Below, piece after piece: positions 44,721 to 56,635 of a stretch of DNA of 64,000 nucleotides (the first letter of the stretch is position 1; each line of letters starts with the position of its first letter). The notes under the pieces were generated by a model. The model did not search any database and was not told where the DNA came from. It worked only from the letters and a program-made list of their open reading frames with translations. A program made the translations under genes and the position numbers. The stretch spans positions 124,001 through 188,000 of the forward strand of contig JAENRP010000051.1 in the NCBI GenBank assembly GCA_024741835.1, read 5' to 3'. Source of the DNA: Diplocarpon mali (lineage: Eukaryota; Ascomycota; Leotiomycetes; Helotiales; Drepanopezizaceae).

Positions 44721-45194
44721 GATCAAAATGGCGTGAGGCCACAAGGCACACACACATATCGCAAACAAATCTACCTACCTCCCTACCTCCCTACGCTACC
44801 TTACTTTTGCTTCTTTTGCGGGCGGGCTAGGAGCAATTACAGGACGTGTAATAATATTATCTATAATATGACAGATTTAGAACTGAAAACGAGACTGACA
44901 TCAGCAGCAAATCGTTCTGCCATCTCTGCCCCTTCTCCCCCGGTTCGCAAGTTAAAATTTTCGCCTTTGCCACCGCTAGAGGTTAAACCTTGGAACCGGA
45001 GGCAGAGCAGCAGCTACACCAGACTTAACACTTCATAGAGCAAAGAAGTCAAGAATACTCAGATTTCAAGATGCAACTGATATTCTAGTAGTTTCAAAAG
45101 GGAGTTTCGCTTATTAATGTGGCAAATATGCCTAAAGATAGGGGGGAGGCTGGATGTCTGGATGCCTTGTGGCCTTATGCAGGTTTAATTGATC
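44721..45194. mobile_element. MITE-like inverted-repeat element, copy A
   Basis: About 470 bp bounded by imperfect terminal inverted repeats: gatcaaaatggcgtgaggcc acaaggca on the left and the complement of tgccttgtggccttatgcag...ttgatc on the right. It has no transposase frame. Read on the complement, the part next to the right terminus (about 45100-45165) matches the left part of copy B at 50653-50730, including CTTTA, GGCAT and AGCGAAACTCCC in the same order. The target duplication is not clear. Confidence 0.65.
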
Positions 45195-46308
45195 TCCCCC
45201 GGGGTGATTGAACCGCCAAGGGTGAATGCCGCCCCTCCTCGAGCGACATTTAGACTGGCCTCATCGAAACTTCTGCCACGATAGCTATCCTGGCGGTGGT
45301 CAGCGTCCTCGAAAGCTCTTGACAACCGCCTTCATAAGTTTCCGAGCTGGAGGCCTTCGGAAGAGGCGTTGACTCTGCTGCTCCACCCTCCGCATGCCCA
45401 CGCTCCCAAGTCTCCATCTCCAAATATCATCGAAGTCCCCAGGGCGAGGTGCCATTAAAGAACAGCTAACCGCAGAGAGCCATAATCATTCCACAAAGTA
45501 GGACGTGGCAGACGCGGCTGATCTGCCGACACGATTCGCTTTTCCCTGACAAGAATTCCCATCGATACGAGCTATGATACCAGGTATTTCATTCACCTCA
45601 CCAACGGCAACTCCTCTCAGTCTGTCTCCGACCAACATTCCTGGCCCAAGCCATATCAGCTTGAAATCATGATAACAGCTGGCGCGAGGTGTTCGTATGC
45701 AAGATGTGGGGTTACATACAGGGCTAGACCAGGACGCTCGGGAGGCAAGGGGCAGACTTGAAAATTCAGAGGAGAGGGAAACAACGCTGGAGACATAGTA
45801 TGAGGCTTCAAAAGCCGGGATTATCCTCCCATCTGATCACAGCTTCGCAGATACCGAATAATCCAGCTCATACTTGACTCCTAGGGACATGACCGTACCC
45901 GATCTCTCTCGCTCATGAACCATATAAGGCTGAGGCCACATCAGCGGGATTCGCTGGGGAGGAGGGGGGGTTCTCCGATGTCTCTCAGTACGGAACAGTA
46001 GCCATCTTGCCTGCGAACATGGTGGATACATTAAGTTTCTGGTTTCGATGCACCAATCTGTAGCTCGGTTGGAAAGTGCGCGATACTAGGGAGCCAAACG
46101 TGGAGAGCTTCTCGATTATACCTGCGATCCATGGTTTTCCTAGCAGAAGATCGCAAAGCGAGGAAGTCTTTTATGTTGAGCGGAAGTTCGAAGTTGAACC
46201 CGACTCTTACCGGATACTTCGAACAATGCTCCCAAGAATTTAGGAGATAGCTACTTAGCATATTATCAATCGAGCAGCAAGTTCCTTAAACTACTCAAGA
46301 ATCCTACC

Positions 46309-46348
46309 ACTGCCTTTTCTTTTCTTTTTTCTTTTTTCTTTTTTCTCC
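46309..46348. repeat. Pyrimidine tract (CTTTT)n
   Basis: Tandem ttttct-type repeats. Confidence 0.7.
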
Positions 46349-48302
46349 TATTCCGCAGATGAAAGATGCAAAGTCATGCCTATGCACCCTACCTGTTAGC
46401 AGTCCACCACCTTTGAGAAAAGCCTGCAATATCGTATTAAAGTACTCAAATAGCTTTGGACGTTACTTTGCTCCAATATTAAATTTTCATTTGCCAGTAG
46501 CCCCTAACTTTTCTAAAATCATTTCACTTGAATGCTTGCGATTTTTGGCATGGCTAGTAATCTCAAAGACTTTGATTTTGACAGCTCCAGTCGCTTCTAT
46601 CCTACGTTTTGGATGCTTTCTTTTCCTGATAGGCGGCGTTAATCGATAGGTTTGGGCCCTGTTATCTGCGAGATGAAAAGAGAAAGGACTTGAACACTCA
46701 ATTGCTACATTGCTCATTAGTTTAACCTTTGGCACGTATTACCTTTATCCGCAGTCTGATCTCGTGTCTATTCAGCTCTGCTGTGATGAAGATGAAGGAG
46801 CTAACAACACGCAGCCTGATAATAAGCTCCTTACCCTCTCCTCTCGCACATCTCCTTCGAAAATCCTACAGAATCCGACAGCCTAGCCTTGTTCTCCCTC
46901 AAACCCCATACCCGTCTCCAAGCCACGCAGCAGCGCTTCCCCGCGGGCGGTATCCAGCAGCGCCCCTTCTCTACCAATAAGAAAGGCGACCATGTCGCTG
47001 TTGCGCTTATGAAAGGGAGTCGAGTCGTGTAAACAGGATGAAATAGTCAGTCCGGTAGTTTTGGGAAGCAGTTAGGGGTTTTGGATACTGGATCCTGGTA
47101 CGGAGCTTGGACTTGTCCGTAGTGTGTGGGCGGAGGAAAGTGAGGTCGAGACCAAGGGGGGCTCGATCTTCTCTGTTACGTCGAGACCGAGTGCGACTGC
47201 GAAATCGATTGAAAGTGCGCCAGCGAAGACTTCAGTACCTCCTGGATCGACGTCGTGTTCGGCCGCTGCTCCGTCAATGTCTCCCGGACGTACTTCCACC
47301 GATCCTGTACTTTCAGCACCCGTATCCTCAACATGCCCACCACCAACCGAGATAAACACCGACCCCGCCATCGAGTCCAAGCCCGGCGACTTGGCCACCT
47401 GCCCAGTCGCAACACGATTTACATTATCCCTATCAGCCGCTCGTCCTTCAGCAAGGCACCCTTCTCCCACTCCCGATGCACGTCTCTCAAGATCCCACTG
47501 CACTGTTTCGAATACTTCGGCAACAAACCTAGAACGGCAAGGTTCGTAAATGTCAGCATTTCTACCAGGTCAAAAGAAAGGCGCTACATGCGACCGGATT
47601 CGCACAGCTACGAGCGTCTCTCTGAAAACGTTCTTCGAGTGGCATACGGCGCTGGGGCAGCGGTGTAAGGACCTGTTTGCAGGAGACTGTACTTGAATCC
47701 GACTGGATGTTTGAGACCTTTTGGATCTGGCTTCCGAAGGCGAGAGGATTGCGGCGGACGGGACGCTAGTCCGTTCTGTGAGCTTCCCTGTGAAAGCAGG
47801 AAATGAAATGCGTTGCTTGTGGAATCCCATCGCTTGACATTTCTGTAACCCCGAGGCCGCGAAGTTTATCTGGTCCTCGTTGATATATTGCTCATTTGTC
47901 TTGATTCTCGATTCTCATGCATTCATGTCTTTGCCTACCGGCTTGACAATGGAGGATTGCGAGGTGGTGGTGACGTGACGCTGATGAGCGAGGACGTCGG
48001 CGTGTTTGCATTCGCTTAAGGTAAACGACTAATACCCACGCTAAGACGACCGACCTACTTGCGTAGTCAACTGTAATCCTGACTGTCGAAACTACATGAG
48101 GTAGCTTCCCGTACTCAAGGAGCGCCAGAAGCGCTTGATGCATTGGAATGCATTGGTATGTTCAATAGGGTATCTTATTCCAGCTTCTACTCTCTATAAT
48201 CCTTATGCTCAGCCATATCTTCACCCACGTCGACACAAGAGTTATTAACTCGCACGAGGCTCAACTCCTCCGGCCACAGAGAGCATTGCTTTTATGTGCA
48301 TT

Positions 48303-50132
48303 TCAAATAACCTCGTCGCCATACCCTTCAGAATGTAGAATTTCATACTGCTGCGTATCCCTCCGCCGTCGACTAAACGGAAGTATCCTAGCCGATTGTC
48401 TGGATAGCAATTCTCTGTAGTTCCAAGCAAAGAATACGACAAAAGCCATGCAGAACAACAGGAAGATTATATGGCTCAGAGATGTTGAGGCCTGACCATA
48501 TTAACTTTGGGCAACTCAGCAAATGGTATAAAGAGGTACTTACATATTCAGACAGTGAGGTATCAACCACCGCAGAGTATCCGAGCACTTTGCCAGCTTT
48601 GCCCAAGGCCGCAACTCTCACAAAGCGACGTTCCCAATCATCGCTGATAAACACGGTCTCGAAACCTTCTTTCGGTACTTCTTCAACAGCTAGGAAGTCG
48701 CTATCGCTCGCCTCCGAGAATTTCGCGCTCTCGAGTCTCCACTTTGCAATTTCGGTCGCCCCGTTCCAGCTGGTGAAGATCTTACCGTTGAAGACCTTGA
48801 TTGATGGAGGGTCTCTCGGTTCCCCAACCCACTTACTTTTGAATGTCCGGTATGATTTCACCCATCCGAGATCCAAGATCTCGTAGAATATCGACGCTCC
48901 GTAATGGGTGGAGCAGAGAATTTGACCATCAGCTGTGAACTCGGTGTAGGCAGGCGTGTTGCCCCAGCCTACCATGACATTCCCGTTGTCTGGTAGAACT
49001 TGCATGGATCCTTGGGAGATGGCTAGGATCCTGTCCGGGTGCACATATGTTTTTAGAAGAGTGACTGACATATTATCGAAGTCCAGCCGCACGGTCATAC
49101 CACGGCTAAAATCGGATCGATCGTGGAAAACGTTGTTGCCGTGGTTGTCGAAGAGGGATATCGTGTTATTGCTCTGCCACCTCGCATGATGCTGCCACTT
49201 GAAATCAGAGGCATGGCCTGCTGACAAATCAGTGAAGTCGCTGTGTTTACCTCCAAGTCTCCATAGAGTGGCACCGGAGGGGTCGATGTAATATAAAGCA
49301 TGTGTATGTCTTGCAGATATGAGATAGTTGCCGAAGTCGTCCTTATCCACACTGTTGATGTGGAAATAGTCCCATGACGTCTTCTTCGTCAATCCCTTCT
49401 TGCCTATGCCGCTATACGAATGGCTCAGGGGCACATGGTCGGAAGCCCGCCATTGGAAAAGCAATTGGCCAGTCTCGATGTCGACTTCTTGAAAGAGACA
49501 GTCGTTGATCCAGCACAATCGGCTCAGCCCTACATCTGAGCAATTCACTTGTTTATCTTGGTATATTGTGAAGAGCGCTGTTCCATGCTCGGTAATCGCA
49601 AACTCGTGGAGGTCACCGCCTGCATCGATTTCTACAGATGTGACGGTATGCGCAAGCTCGTAGGAAGAATCAAGCTATCGGCTGTTAGCACTCCTCATTA
49701 AGAAGTCTAACTGGGCTCTACCATTATATAGGAACCGTTGCCCCACGGCCCACCACTTGTCCCCGACCAGAAAGTCAAATAATCCTTGCCCTTATATCTC
49801 TGTACCTGCAAATTCAATGCCTGTCCGTATTTCGTCTCCGACCAGACCAGGTTTCCATTTGGTTCGAGGATCACTCCGCCAGGGTTTTTGACGTTACGGC
49901 CTCGGAGACTCAGCAGGATGAGCCCACTGTCGTTGGCGCATCGAGGATCCCATTGCGATATCTGTACTCGAGGCGAATCCTGTCCCAGAGAGACGTAGTT
50001 CACCGTTGGATATACTCCCAGAAGCCCCAAATCGTAGGCGCCGAAAGTCAGAGCGCGTGTAGCTGCAGGCAGGCCCGCCAGAAGGGCAATCGTAAAAAGC
50101 ATTCCAGATTGTTCCGATGCGATGAAAAGCAT
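48303..50132 (-). CDS. Arylsulfotransferase-like protein (Arylsulfotran_2), membrane-anchored
   Basis: Exons on the minus strand 50132-49722, 49674-48544 and 48491-48303 give about 576 residues. A signal peptide (MLFTIALLAGLPAATRA, from residue 11) suggests entry into the secretory pathway. The body is the fungal ASST-like beta-propeller with blocks GVILEPNGNLVW, YFHINSVDKDDFGNYLISAR and ISLFDNHGN. The third exon contributes LSHIIFLLFCMAFVVFFAW, a C-terminal transmembrane anchor, followed by a short Arg-rich cytosolic tail. Fungal members of this family are common but their true substrates are not established; bacterial relatives transfer sulfate between phenols. Splice joins keep frame (SYIM/LDSSYEL and SEY/ASTS). 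An alternative start in another frame at 50178 seems less likely. Confidence 0.85.
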
Positions 50133-52544
50133 TTGACTCGAGGGTTGGAATGATGAAGATGAACGAGGTAGCCGCCATGGTAGATGACGGCTTTCATCCC
50201 ATGTCCCCCGTCACATCCCGCAACATGACCGTACTTGCTAAAATCTCCTATTTGTCACGTTGTTAGATCAAGATCGTACTGATGTGTTTGATGCTTGTGT
50301 GCAAATTAAAACGCCATGCGGCGATTTGATTGCTGCTCTCCTTGCGAGCAAGTAGACTTGCCGCGTCATTTAAAATTCTTGGCAAGTAACTCGCCTGCTT
50401 GGGATCGGCTATCCAGTCGAACCCAACCTGTCCTCGTCGTACCGCTTGATTTTCACGAGGAAGTGTAGTAGTGCGTAAGGTGAATGAATGTATCCCATGG
50501 CGGTGGGAGAGTGAGCAAGGGCCAAGTACACAATGACAAAGTCAACTTCGCCAAACTTTGCGCCTTTCAAGCACGTGATCCTCATGCACGACTCTTACGG
50601 CCCCGCGTTAATCGATTACAATGGCATGAGGTCATAAGGCACACTCGCCTACACCCAGCCTTGCCCCTGTCTTTATAGGCATTCCTGCCCCTTTAACGAG
50701 CGAAACTCCCCCTCCTCAACTACTTACATGGTAGCGAAGGTTGTAAAATTCATTGCAATGCTTACTACTCAGTAATTCTAGCCTTATCACTATCTCACAG
50801 ATTATTTTGCACCAAATACAACGAGATCAACTGCTATGACTAATCCTGCTATCATTCACTTTCTGGTCAAATCATAAATAATATAGGTTATACCTTGATT
50901 TCTGCAAGTCAGCTCGTAAAATGAGCAAAAGGTGAACTTGTATGCGCCAATGTGTGTGTGCCTTATGGCCTTGTGCCATTTTTAGATGATATCCGACAAG
51001 CGGTCGCAGCGGGCTGCATTTTCTCTAATCAAAAACTTCTTGCGCATAATCGCACCCATAATCTAATCTTACCTAGGTAGACATCCATACTGAGTTGCCG
51101 GTGGCTTGTGCAACAATGCCACACTCGGATCGCAAAGAATGGCAAATTGAATTGCGGTATATGGCATAACGAGCAGCAACAAACTCTCGGATACGAATAT
51201 AAGCGAACGCCCACAGAGTACAGTACTCGCCTCGAGTTTCAGACGTGGGCTCGCAAGTCACAGCTCTTGTCTCGCGAGTTTAACGATTCCGTTGAAGCTT
51301 ACTGTAAAGATTGTAGAAGGCCCCTCGAGGCAAGCAGCATCGCCGAAATGTGTGGATCAGCTCAACACAATCCTGCTTCGTGATCAGAACGACAAACTCT
51401 ACCCGCGAATCCTCCTCTTTGTCCCCAGCGTATTCCGCTATATCCGGCACAGTTCATCCAGCAAAAAAAAGTCATTGAGATCTTCCCTTGAGAGACCGCG
51501 GTCACAACAGTTGAATTGGTCAGCGCGTCGCCTTCCTCGCCGGCCTGATTACAAGTGCAAGCGTACTCCCTAAAGCCTCTCAGCTGCGCAGGATACCAGC
51601 TGAGCGCGCCAACGTATCGACGTGCGAATGATATGTGCCAAAGATCCAGTATAACTAGAGAGATTGAGTTTACCCAAAATCCTCTTGATGGGCAGAAGAT
51701 TACTCTTCACTCTGGTATCAAGCGGCGCTGGATGTCAAATTTATCTAGACCCGACATGATATAGATCCGACAAAAACACCCTGGTACTTTGGGCTGCCTC
51801 GGTGGCGATACTGGCTATGAACTGTTCCAACACGTTAATGGATAGAGCCACTTCAAAGGCAAGATGACTGCCGCGATCAGAATTGTGCCACTAGGTTTCT
51901 ACATCTCCCATCTGCAGTGCTCAGATCCTTGCGATCCGCTACTCACTCGGCTAGCCCATATTAATTGGGAGACAGTAACTGAGAACTTGAAATTGACTGG
52001 AGAAGTTTTCGGCCTCTTCTATGTCGAAGCGATGCAGATCCCATGACACTGAGTAGCACGCATCCACTCTTCTCAGAGATTCTTGATAGAACATAAAGAA
52101 GACTATCGAGGAACCGAACAGGCTGTATTCGCACCAAAGGGTGGACTCCTGCATCTACGGATTAGGAAGCGCCTGTGGGTATGCTTTACATACTATGGAC
52201 AATGCCGACATAAAGATGCGTACCAGACACATACATACCATCCTCTCTCTTACGGCCCATTTCATTGGTCGGGGTGGGAGGTAGAATTGGTTCCCGGGCT
52301 TGGCTGTTGACAGGAAATTCTCTCAATCCAGCTCAAGCGAGGGCAGAAAGGCACGGCGCATGGGGTATGGAGCCCGGAGCGCATGAGGAGAGGGGAGCGA
52401 CACAGTAAGCAGCTGCTGCCTTTCCTCCTGCTTGGACATTTTTGCCTTCTTCCACAACTTCCACCATTTGCACGCTTCATCATCTCTTTCCCGACAAAGG
52501 TTCACAGCAGACAGCCTTCACGGAGATCCGCTCTAGCCTTCAAG
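50133..52544. other. Gene-poor region with an inverted-repeat element
   Basis: About 2.4 kb between the arylsulfotransferase-like and SOD genes. It carries MITE-like copy B (50614-50988). Frames at 51108-51383, 51292-51573 and 51864-52046 have no recognised content. The last 300 bp is the SOD promoter. Confidence 0.45.
50614..50988. mobile_element. MITE-like inverted-repeat element, copy B
   Basis: About 375 bp with termini gattacaatggcatgaggtc ataaggcacac on the left and gtgtgtgccttatggccttg tgccattttt on the right, which are inverted copies with few mismatches. It is related to copy A at 44721-45194 but lies in the opposite orientation. No coding capacity is visible. A possible short target duplication (TA or TTA class) cannot be fixed by eye. 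Confidence 0.65.
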
Positions 52545-53248
52545 ATGGCATTCACACTCCCCCCTCTGCCATACGCATACGACGTACCCACCCCCTCAGT
52601 CTCTGCTGTACAAGAATCACGGCTAATCCATCCGGGACGCAGGCACTCGAGCCTCACATCAGCGCTCAAATCATGACGCTGCACCACACCAAGCACCACC
52701 AGACCTACATCAACATCCTGAACACCACGCTCGCCTCGCAAGCCAGCGCGTCCAGCAGCAACAACATCGTCACGCAGCTCCACCTCCAGACGAACCTGAA
52801 CTTCAGCGCCGGCGGCCACATCAACCACAGCCTCTTCTGGGAGAACCTCGCGCCGTCCTCCTCGCCGTCGGCCCGTCCCGCGGCGGCCCCGAAGCTCGTC
52901 GCCGCGCTGACGGCGCGCTGGGGCGGGGTAGAACGCTTCCAGGAGAAGTTCACGGGCGTGCTGCTGGGGCTGAAGGGCTCGGGGTGGGGATGGCTGGTGC
53001 AGGACGTCGAGACGGGGGCGCTGGAGATCACCACGAGCCGCGATCAAGATATCGTGCCTGCGGGCAAGAAACCGCTGCTTGGGGTGGACATGTGGGAGCA
53101 TGCGTATTACCTGCAGTACCTGAACGACAAGGCTGGCTATGCCAAGGGCGTTTGGGCGGTGATCAACTGGGCGAAGCTGGAGCAGCGCTTCGAGGGGGGG
53201 GTGGAGGCGGTGTTTGGGCCATTGGCGGGGTTGAGGAGCAGCATCTAG
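52545..53248 (+). CDS. Fe/Mn superoxide dismutase, cytosolic type
   Basis: Exons 52545-52583 and 52643-53248 give 214 residues. Removing the intron joins PYAYD to ALEPHISAQIMTLHHTKHH, the classic Mn/Fe-SOD start. All four metal ligands are present: His27 (TLHHTKHH), His75 (GGHINHSLFW), and Asp162 and His166 (VDMWEHAYYLQY). GSGWGWLV and the WAVINW segment are also typical. The protein starts directly with MAFTLPPLPY and has no mitochondrial presequence, so it is probably cytosolic like the second MnSOD of many fungi. It converts superoxide to peroxide and oxygen. The GGHINH/LFWENL spacing agrees with manganese preference, which sequence alone does not prove. Downstream bases 53249-53300 contain G-rich runs. 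Confidence 0.94.
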
Positions 53249-55210
53249 GTGGTGGGGGTTGGGAAAGGGGCACCTTGATGGGTGACTCGGTGAAGATTGA
53301 GGGGATCTGTCGATGCAGACTGGGCTGGACGCAACGTTGAAAGGAATGATTGGATGTAAACAATGAATGACAAGCCGCTGCGGCGAAGCCAGAGAGGAGA
53401 GAGGCACGCGGTGCGCACCGTCTCGGAGAGCTGCTCAGTCGTCGGGTCCACGTGACATGTAGAGGCGTGATGTCTGCATCGAGGCATCCTGGAAGCTGGC
53501 TTGGCGCCCAGGCCGTCCAGACCAGCCAACACGCGAGCGCACGCGCCAGCTGCTGAAGAAGAGGGAGGTGCGCACCGGTGTGGTCCCGTGGTCCCGTGGT
53601 CCCGTGCCCAGATAGGCATGCGGAGCACGCGAAGAACCCCCTCATCACCGAAATGGACGGGCTAAGAGGCTGCTCCCTCGACGAGGCAAGAGGCCAGGCG
53701 TCACGTTTCCGCGGCATCCCGTCGTGCCCGACCGACTTCCCCTTCCCGGCGGCTGGCCTCGTCGAGCGGAAATCCAGATGCGCCCGCTTCGGGACAGGCG
53801 ACACGAGAGATGGGGGAGGTCGCGCGGGGCATGAGAGAGGGCATGGCGACGTCAAGGTGAGAGAGGAGGTGGATCGAGGTATCAAGGTATCCCGCTACAT
53901 CAAGGTATCAAACTACCTCAAGGGGCCGGCACGGATAGGGAGGTGTGTGCCTCGGCGCCTGCACAGGATTCGTGCGGCCAGAGTCGGGGCCCACTTATAT
54001 ACAGTGGGTGGTGTATACAGATGGGTGGTTTGTGAAATAGGTGGTGTATACAATAGGTGGTGTATACAATAGGTGGTGTATACCATAGGTGGTATATACA
54101 GACGGGCGATATATAGGTGGCTCCCCCCTAATTTAGCCGCCCGCCCCGCCTAAATCGAACCAGTAGCCAGGCCGACGTCCACGTCGGGTGGAGATCCCCC
54201 GGTGGGGCTGGCCATCCCGTAGCGACCGCTCGCGACAAAGCTTGTCGGGTTTAAGCAACATCCCCTCCCCAAGTCGTCCAGTCCAGGTGGTCGTCCACGG
54301 CGATATCCTCCGCCTATCCAGCCCATCCAGCTCATCCAGCCCATCCTCGTGCGGGCTCGTGCATCCCTCGTCGCTGGCGGGCACCGCGTCAAAGCTCTCC
54401 CCCTCCTCCATCCACCACCCAGCTAAGCGAAGCGCAGCGACAAATCCACGCAGGGCCAGCAGAGACGCGGGTGATGCTGCCGACCATACCCCTCGACTTC
54501 ACTCGTGCAGCGCCGCCCAACCTCCCCCGACCTCCCCCGAGAGCACCAGTGCGGTAGGTACTGTACGAGGAGACCTCCCTAACTTGAGATCCCTCACGTC
54601 GCCAAACCTCGCCTACTGGGATGCCTCGAAATTCAGGTTCCCTCCAGACGGCCCCATCCTGGAGCTGGGATCTCTTGGCAGACTGCTATTATTAAGTCTA
54701 CACCAGATCGCAGGATGTGTCGCCTAATCCCGCGCTACCATCCTGTCTTTGGCATCAACAACAAGACTCTTCTTATGACAAGGTCTATTATAAGCTACAG
54801 CCCAATCCCCACGCTTCCCTGCCGTACGGTGGGTAGCAGTCAACTCCGGCCTACCTACTCGAGAACCCCTTGTCGGTGAAGTGCGGGAAGATTCAATGCT
54901 GGCTGAATGGGCTGGCTGAACGAGTTGGCGGCCCTATCCTACCGTCCTACGATGTCCTGCCCGGACGGGATGGATTGGGATTGCAATGCGGAATTCTTCT
55001 TCCCCAGAGGATCTTGGTCGCGCGACTCGACTCCGCTGTGCGAGAGTCGTGAGGAGTACCCGAGTTGGCTCCGCGGGGGTAAGTCTTGGTTGGTATAAAG
55101 AGGCTATCTCGCGGCATCGTCGTCTCTCTCGTGCTCATACCATTCCCTTTTCTCATCCCATCCTTTCCAAAGACACGGCCAGAGAGGAGATCCAGCGACG
55201 GGCCCTCACC
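53249..55210. other. GC-rich intergenic region with minisatellite
   Basis: About 2 kb. It contains three copies of tggtcccg at 53581-53606, a GGTGGTGTATACA-type minisatellite at 53995-54120 and (catc/cagc) short repeats near 54313-54345. The long frames (53578-54072, 54188-54727) are repeat-driven and have no family resemblance. Confidence 0.5.
53995..54120. repeat. Minisatellite, about 16 bp unit
   Basis: Imperfect tandem copies of a unit close to aataggtggtgtatac, about seven copies, degenerate at both ends (gtgggtggtgtatacag, ggtggtatatacag). Confidence 0.8.
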
Positions 55211-56635
55211 ATGCACTCCTCGACCTCCACCCTGGCTTCCCTCGCGCTGCTCATCACCGGAGCCCTCTCCAACCCGCCCAATTCCTACCACTTCAACCCG
55301 CTCGAGCATCTGGCCGGCGTGACACCGCCCTTCGACCCCCTCGACCCCCCCCTCGACCCCGCCCCTCCCCGAGGCTGCAACGTGACCCGCGCCGCCATCC
55401 TCAGCCGTCACTCCTCCATCAAGGCCAACGAGTTCGACTGGGAGAACTTCATCCATCCGTTCGTGCAGAAGCTCTCGCAAAACCCCGTCGACTGGTCCAA
55501 GATCCCCACCCTCTCTTTCCTCGCGACATGGAAGCCTCCCCGTGGGCTCCATGAGAAGGGCGCGCTCAGCTTGGACGGGAAATCCGAGGCGACGCGGCTG
55601 GGTGTTGATGTTTCGCAGCGATATCAGAAGCTGCGGGTCCCGCCGAAGATCTGGACGGCTGGCGCCACCAGGGTTGTCGAGAGCGCGCACTCGTTCGCCA
55701 TGGGAATGGCTGACAATCCACGTGATATCAAGGTTGTCGAGCTCTACGAGGGGAAACAGGACGCGGCCAATTCCCTGACACCCTACAAGGGTTGTCCGCG
55801 GTACAAAGCCGGCGCCGGGAACGAGAGAGCCAGCGTGCGTAGCCCTCCTCATGCTGCTGCCGCCGGCCGGCTCACTGACAGTATCCAGGTCTTCCGGAAA
55901 CTCTACACCGCGGCCCCGATCGCGCGCTTCAGCAAGGTCGCGCCCGCCTTCAATTTCACGCCGGCAGACATCTACGGCATGTCCCTCCTCTGCGGCTACG
56001 AGACAGTCCTGCGCGGCTCCTCTCCATTCTGCGATCTCGAGCTGCTGACCCCCGACGAATGGCTTGGTTTCGAATATAACAACGACATCAGCTACTACTA
56101 CAGCACCGGCTACGGGTCGCCCGTGGCGGGCGCCGTCGGCTTCCCCTATGTTCAGGCTACCTTTAACCGCCTGATGGCGAAGCAGGACAAGAACTCGAAT
56201 GCGACCGCGGACCAAGACCTCTTCGTCTCGTTCACGCACCGGCAGATGCCGCCCACCGTCTTCGTCGCCATGGGACTCTACAACAACTCGGCCTTCTCCG
56301 GCACGAATGACATCCACAGTAGCATGCCTCTGGACAGGATCAACCACCGCCGCGCCTGGAAATCCAGCCACATCATCCCCTTCCTGACAAATCTAGCGAT
56401 CGAGAGGATGGAGTGCGACTGCTTCGCCTACCAGCCGGGCACCTACTACAGGGCGCTCGTGAACAACAGCCCGCAGCCCATGGACGGGTGCTCCAGCGGT
56501 CCGGGGGAGAGCTGCCCCGAGAACGAGCTGCCCGGTTGGCTGGCGGGCCGGGCGAAGGTTGTGGGGAGCTACGGCGCCATGTGTGCGACGAACTACCCGA
56601 ACAGCACCGATACGCTGAGTATCTTCGATCAGTGA
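55211..56635 (+). CDS. Secreted histidine acid phosphatase-like protein
   Basis: Exons 55211-55834 and 55889-56635 give 456 residues. The 54 bp intron is in frame, so it could also be retained. A signal peptide (about 1-20) is followed by the histidine-phosphatase (branch 2) fold. The first active-site stretch reads AAILSRHSSIKA, with Arg66 and His67 but Ser where most phytases have Gly. The second active-site region reads VSFTHRQMPP, where typical members have HD. Other conserved parts are RVVESAHSFAMGM, SLLCGYETVLRG and six or more Cys for disulfides. Potential N-glycosylation sites (NVT, NNS, NSS/NST) fit secretion. It is probably an extracellular or wall-bound phosphatase, but the acid/base residue change makes the activity uncertain. 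Confidence 0.85.
   Translation: MHSSTSTLASLALLITGALSNPPNSYHFNPLEHLAGVTPPFDPLDPPLDPAPPRGCNVTRAAILSRHSSIKANEFDWENFIHPFVQKLSQNPVDWSKIPTLSFLATWKPPRGLHEKGALSLDGKSEATRLGVDVSQRYQKLRVPPKIWTAGATRVVESAHSFAMGMADNPRDIKVVELYEGKQDAANSLTPYKGCPRYKAGAGNERASVRSPPHAAAAGRLTDSIQVFRKLYTAAPIARFSKVAPAFNFTPADIYGMSLLCGYETVLRGSSPFCDLELLTPDEWLGFEYNNDISYYYSTGYGSPVAGAVGFPYVQATFNRLMAKQDKNSNATADQDLFVSFTHRQMPPTVFVAMGLYNNSAFSGTNDIHSSMPLDRINHRRAWKSSHIIPFLTNLAIERMECDCFAYQPGTYYRALVNNSPQPMDGCSSGPGESCPENELPGWLAGRAKVVGSYGAMCATNYPNSTDTLSIFDQ

Larger units (their letters stand above)
44346..48302. other. Gene-poor region with an inverted-repeat element
   Basis: About 4 kb. It carries the first MITE-like copy (44721-45194), a CTTTT-rich tract at 46309-46348 and overlapping frames near 47072-47668 on both strands, which are Ser/Thr/Pro-rich and of doubtful coding value. 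No complete gene is supported. Confidence 0.45.

Noticed and set aside
47072..47668. Overlapping frames on both strands (about 137-143 residues)
   Set aside because: They overlap each other in all frames, are Ser/Thr/Pro-rich and have no splice-supported model or family resemblance.
52502..53407. 301-residue minus-strand frame opposite the SOD
   Set aside because: Antisense shadow of the superoxide dismutase.
54188..54727. 179-residue Ser/Pro-rich frame
   Set aside because: Driven by cagcccatc-type repeats, with no splice or family support.
54947..56371. 474-residue minus-strand frame opposite the phosphatase
   Set aside because: Antisense shadow of the phosphatase gene, with Gly/Arg/Val-rich composition and no family resemblance.
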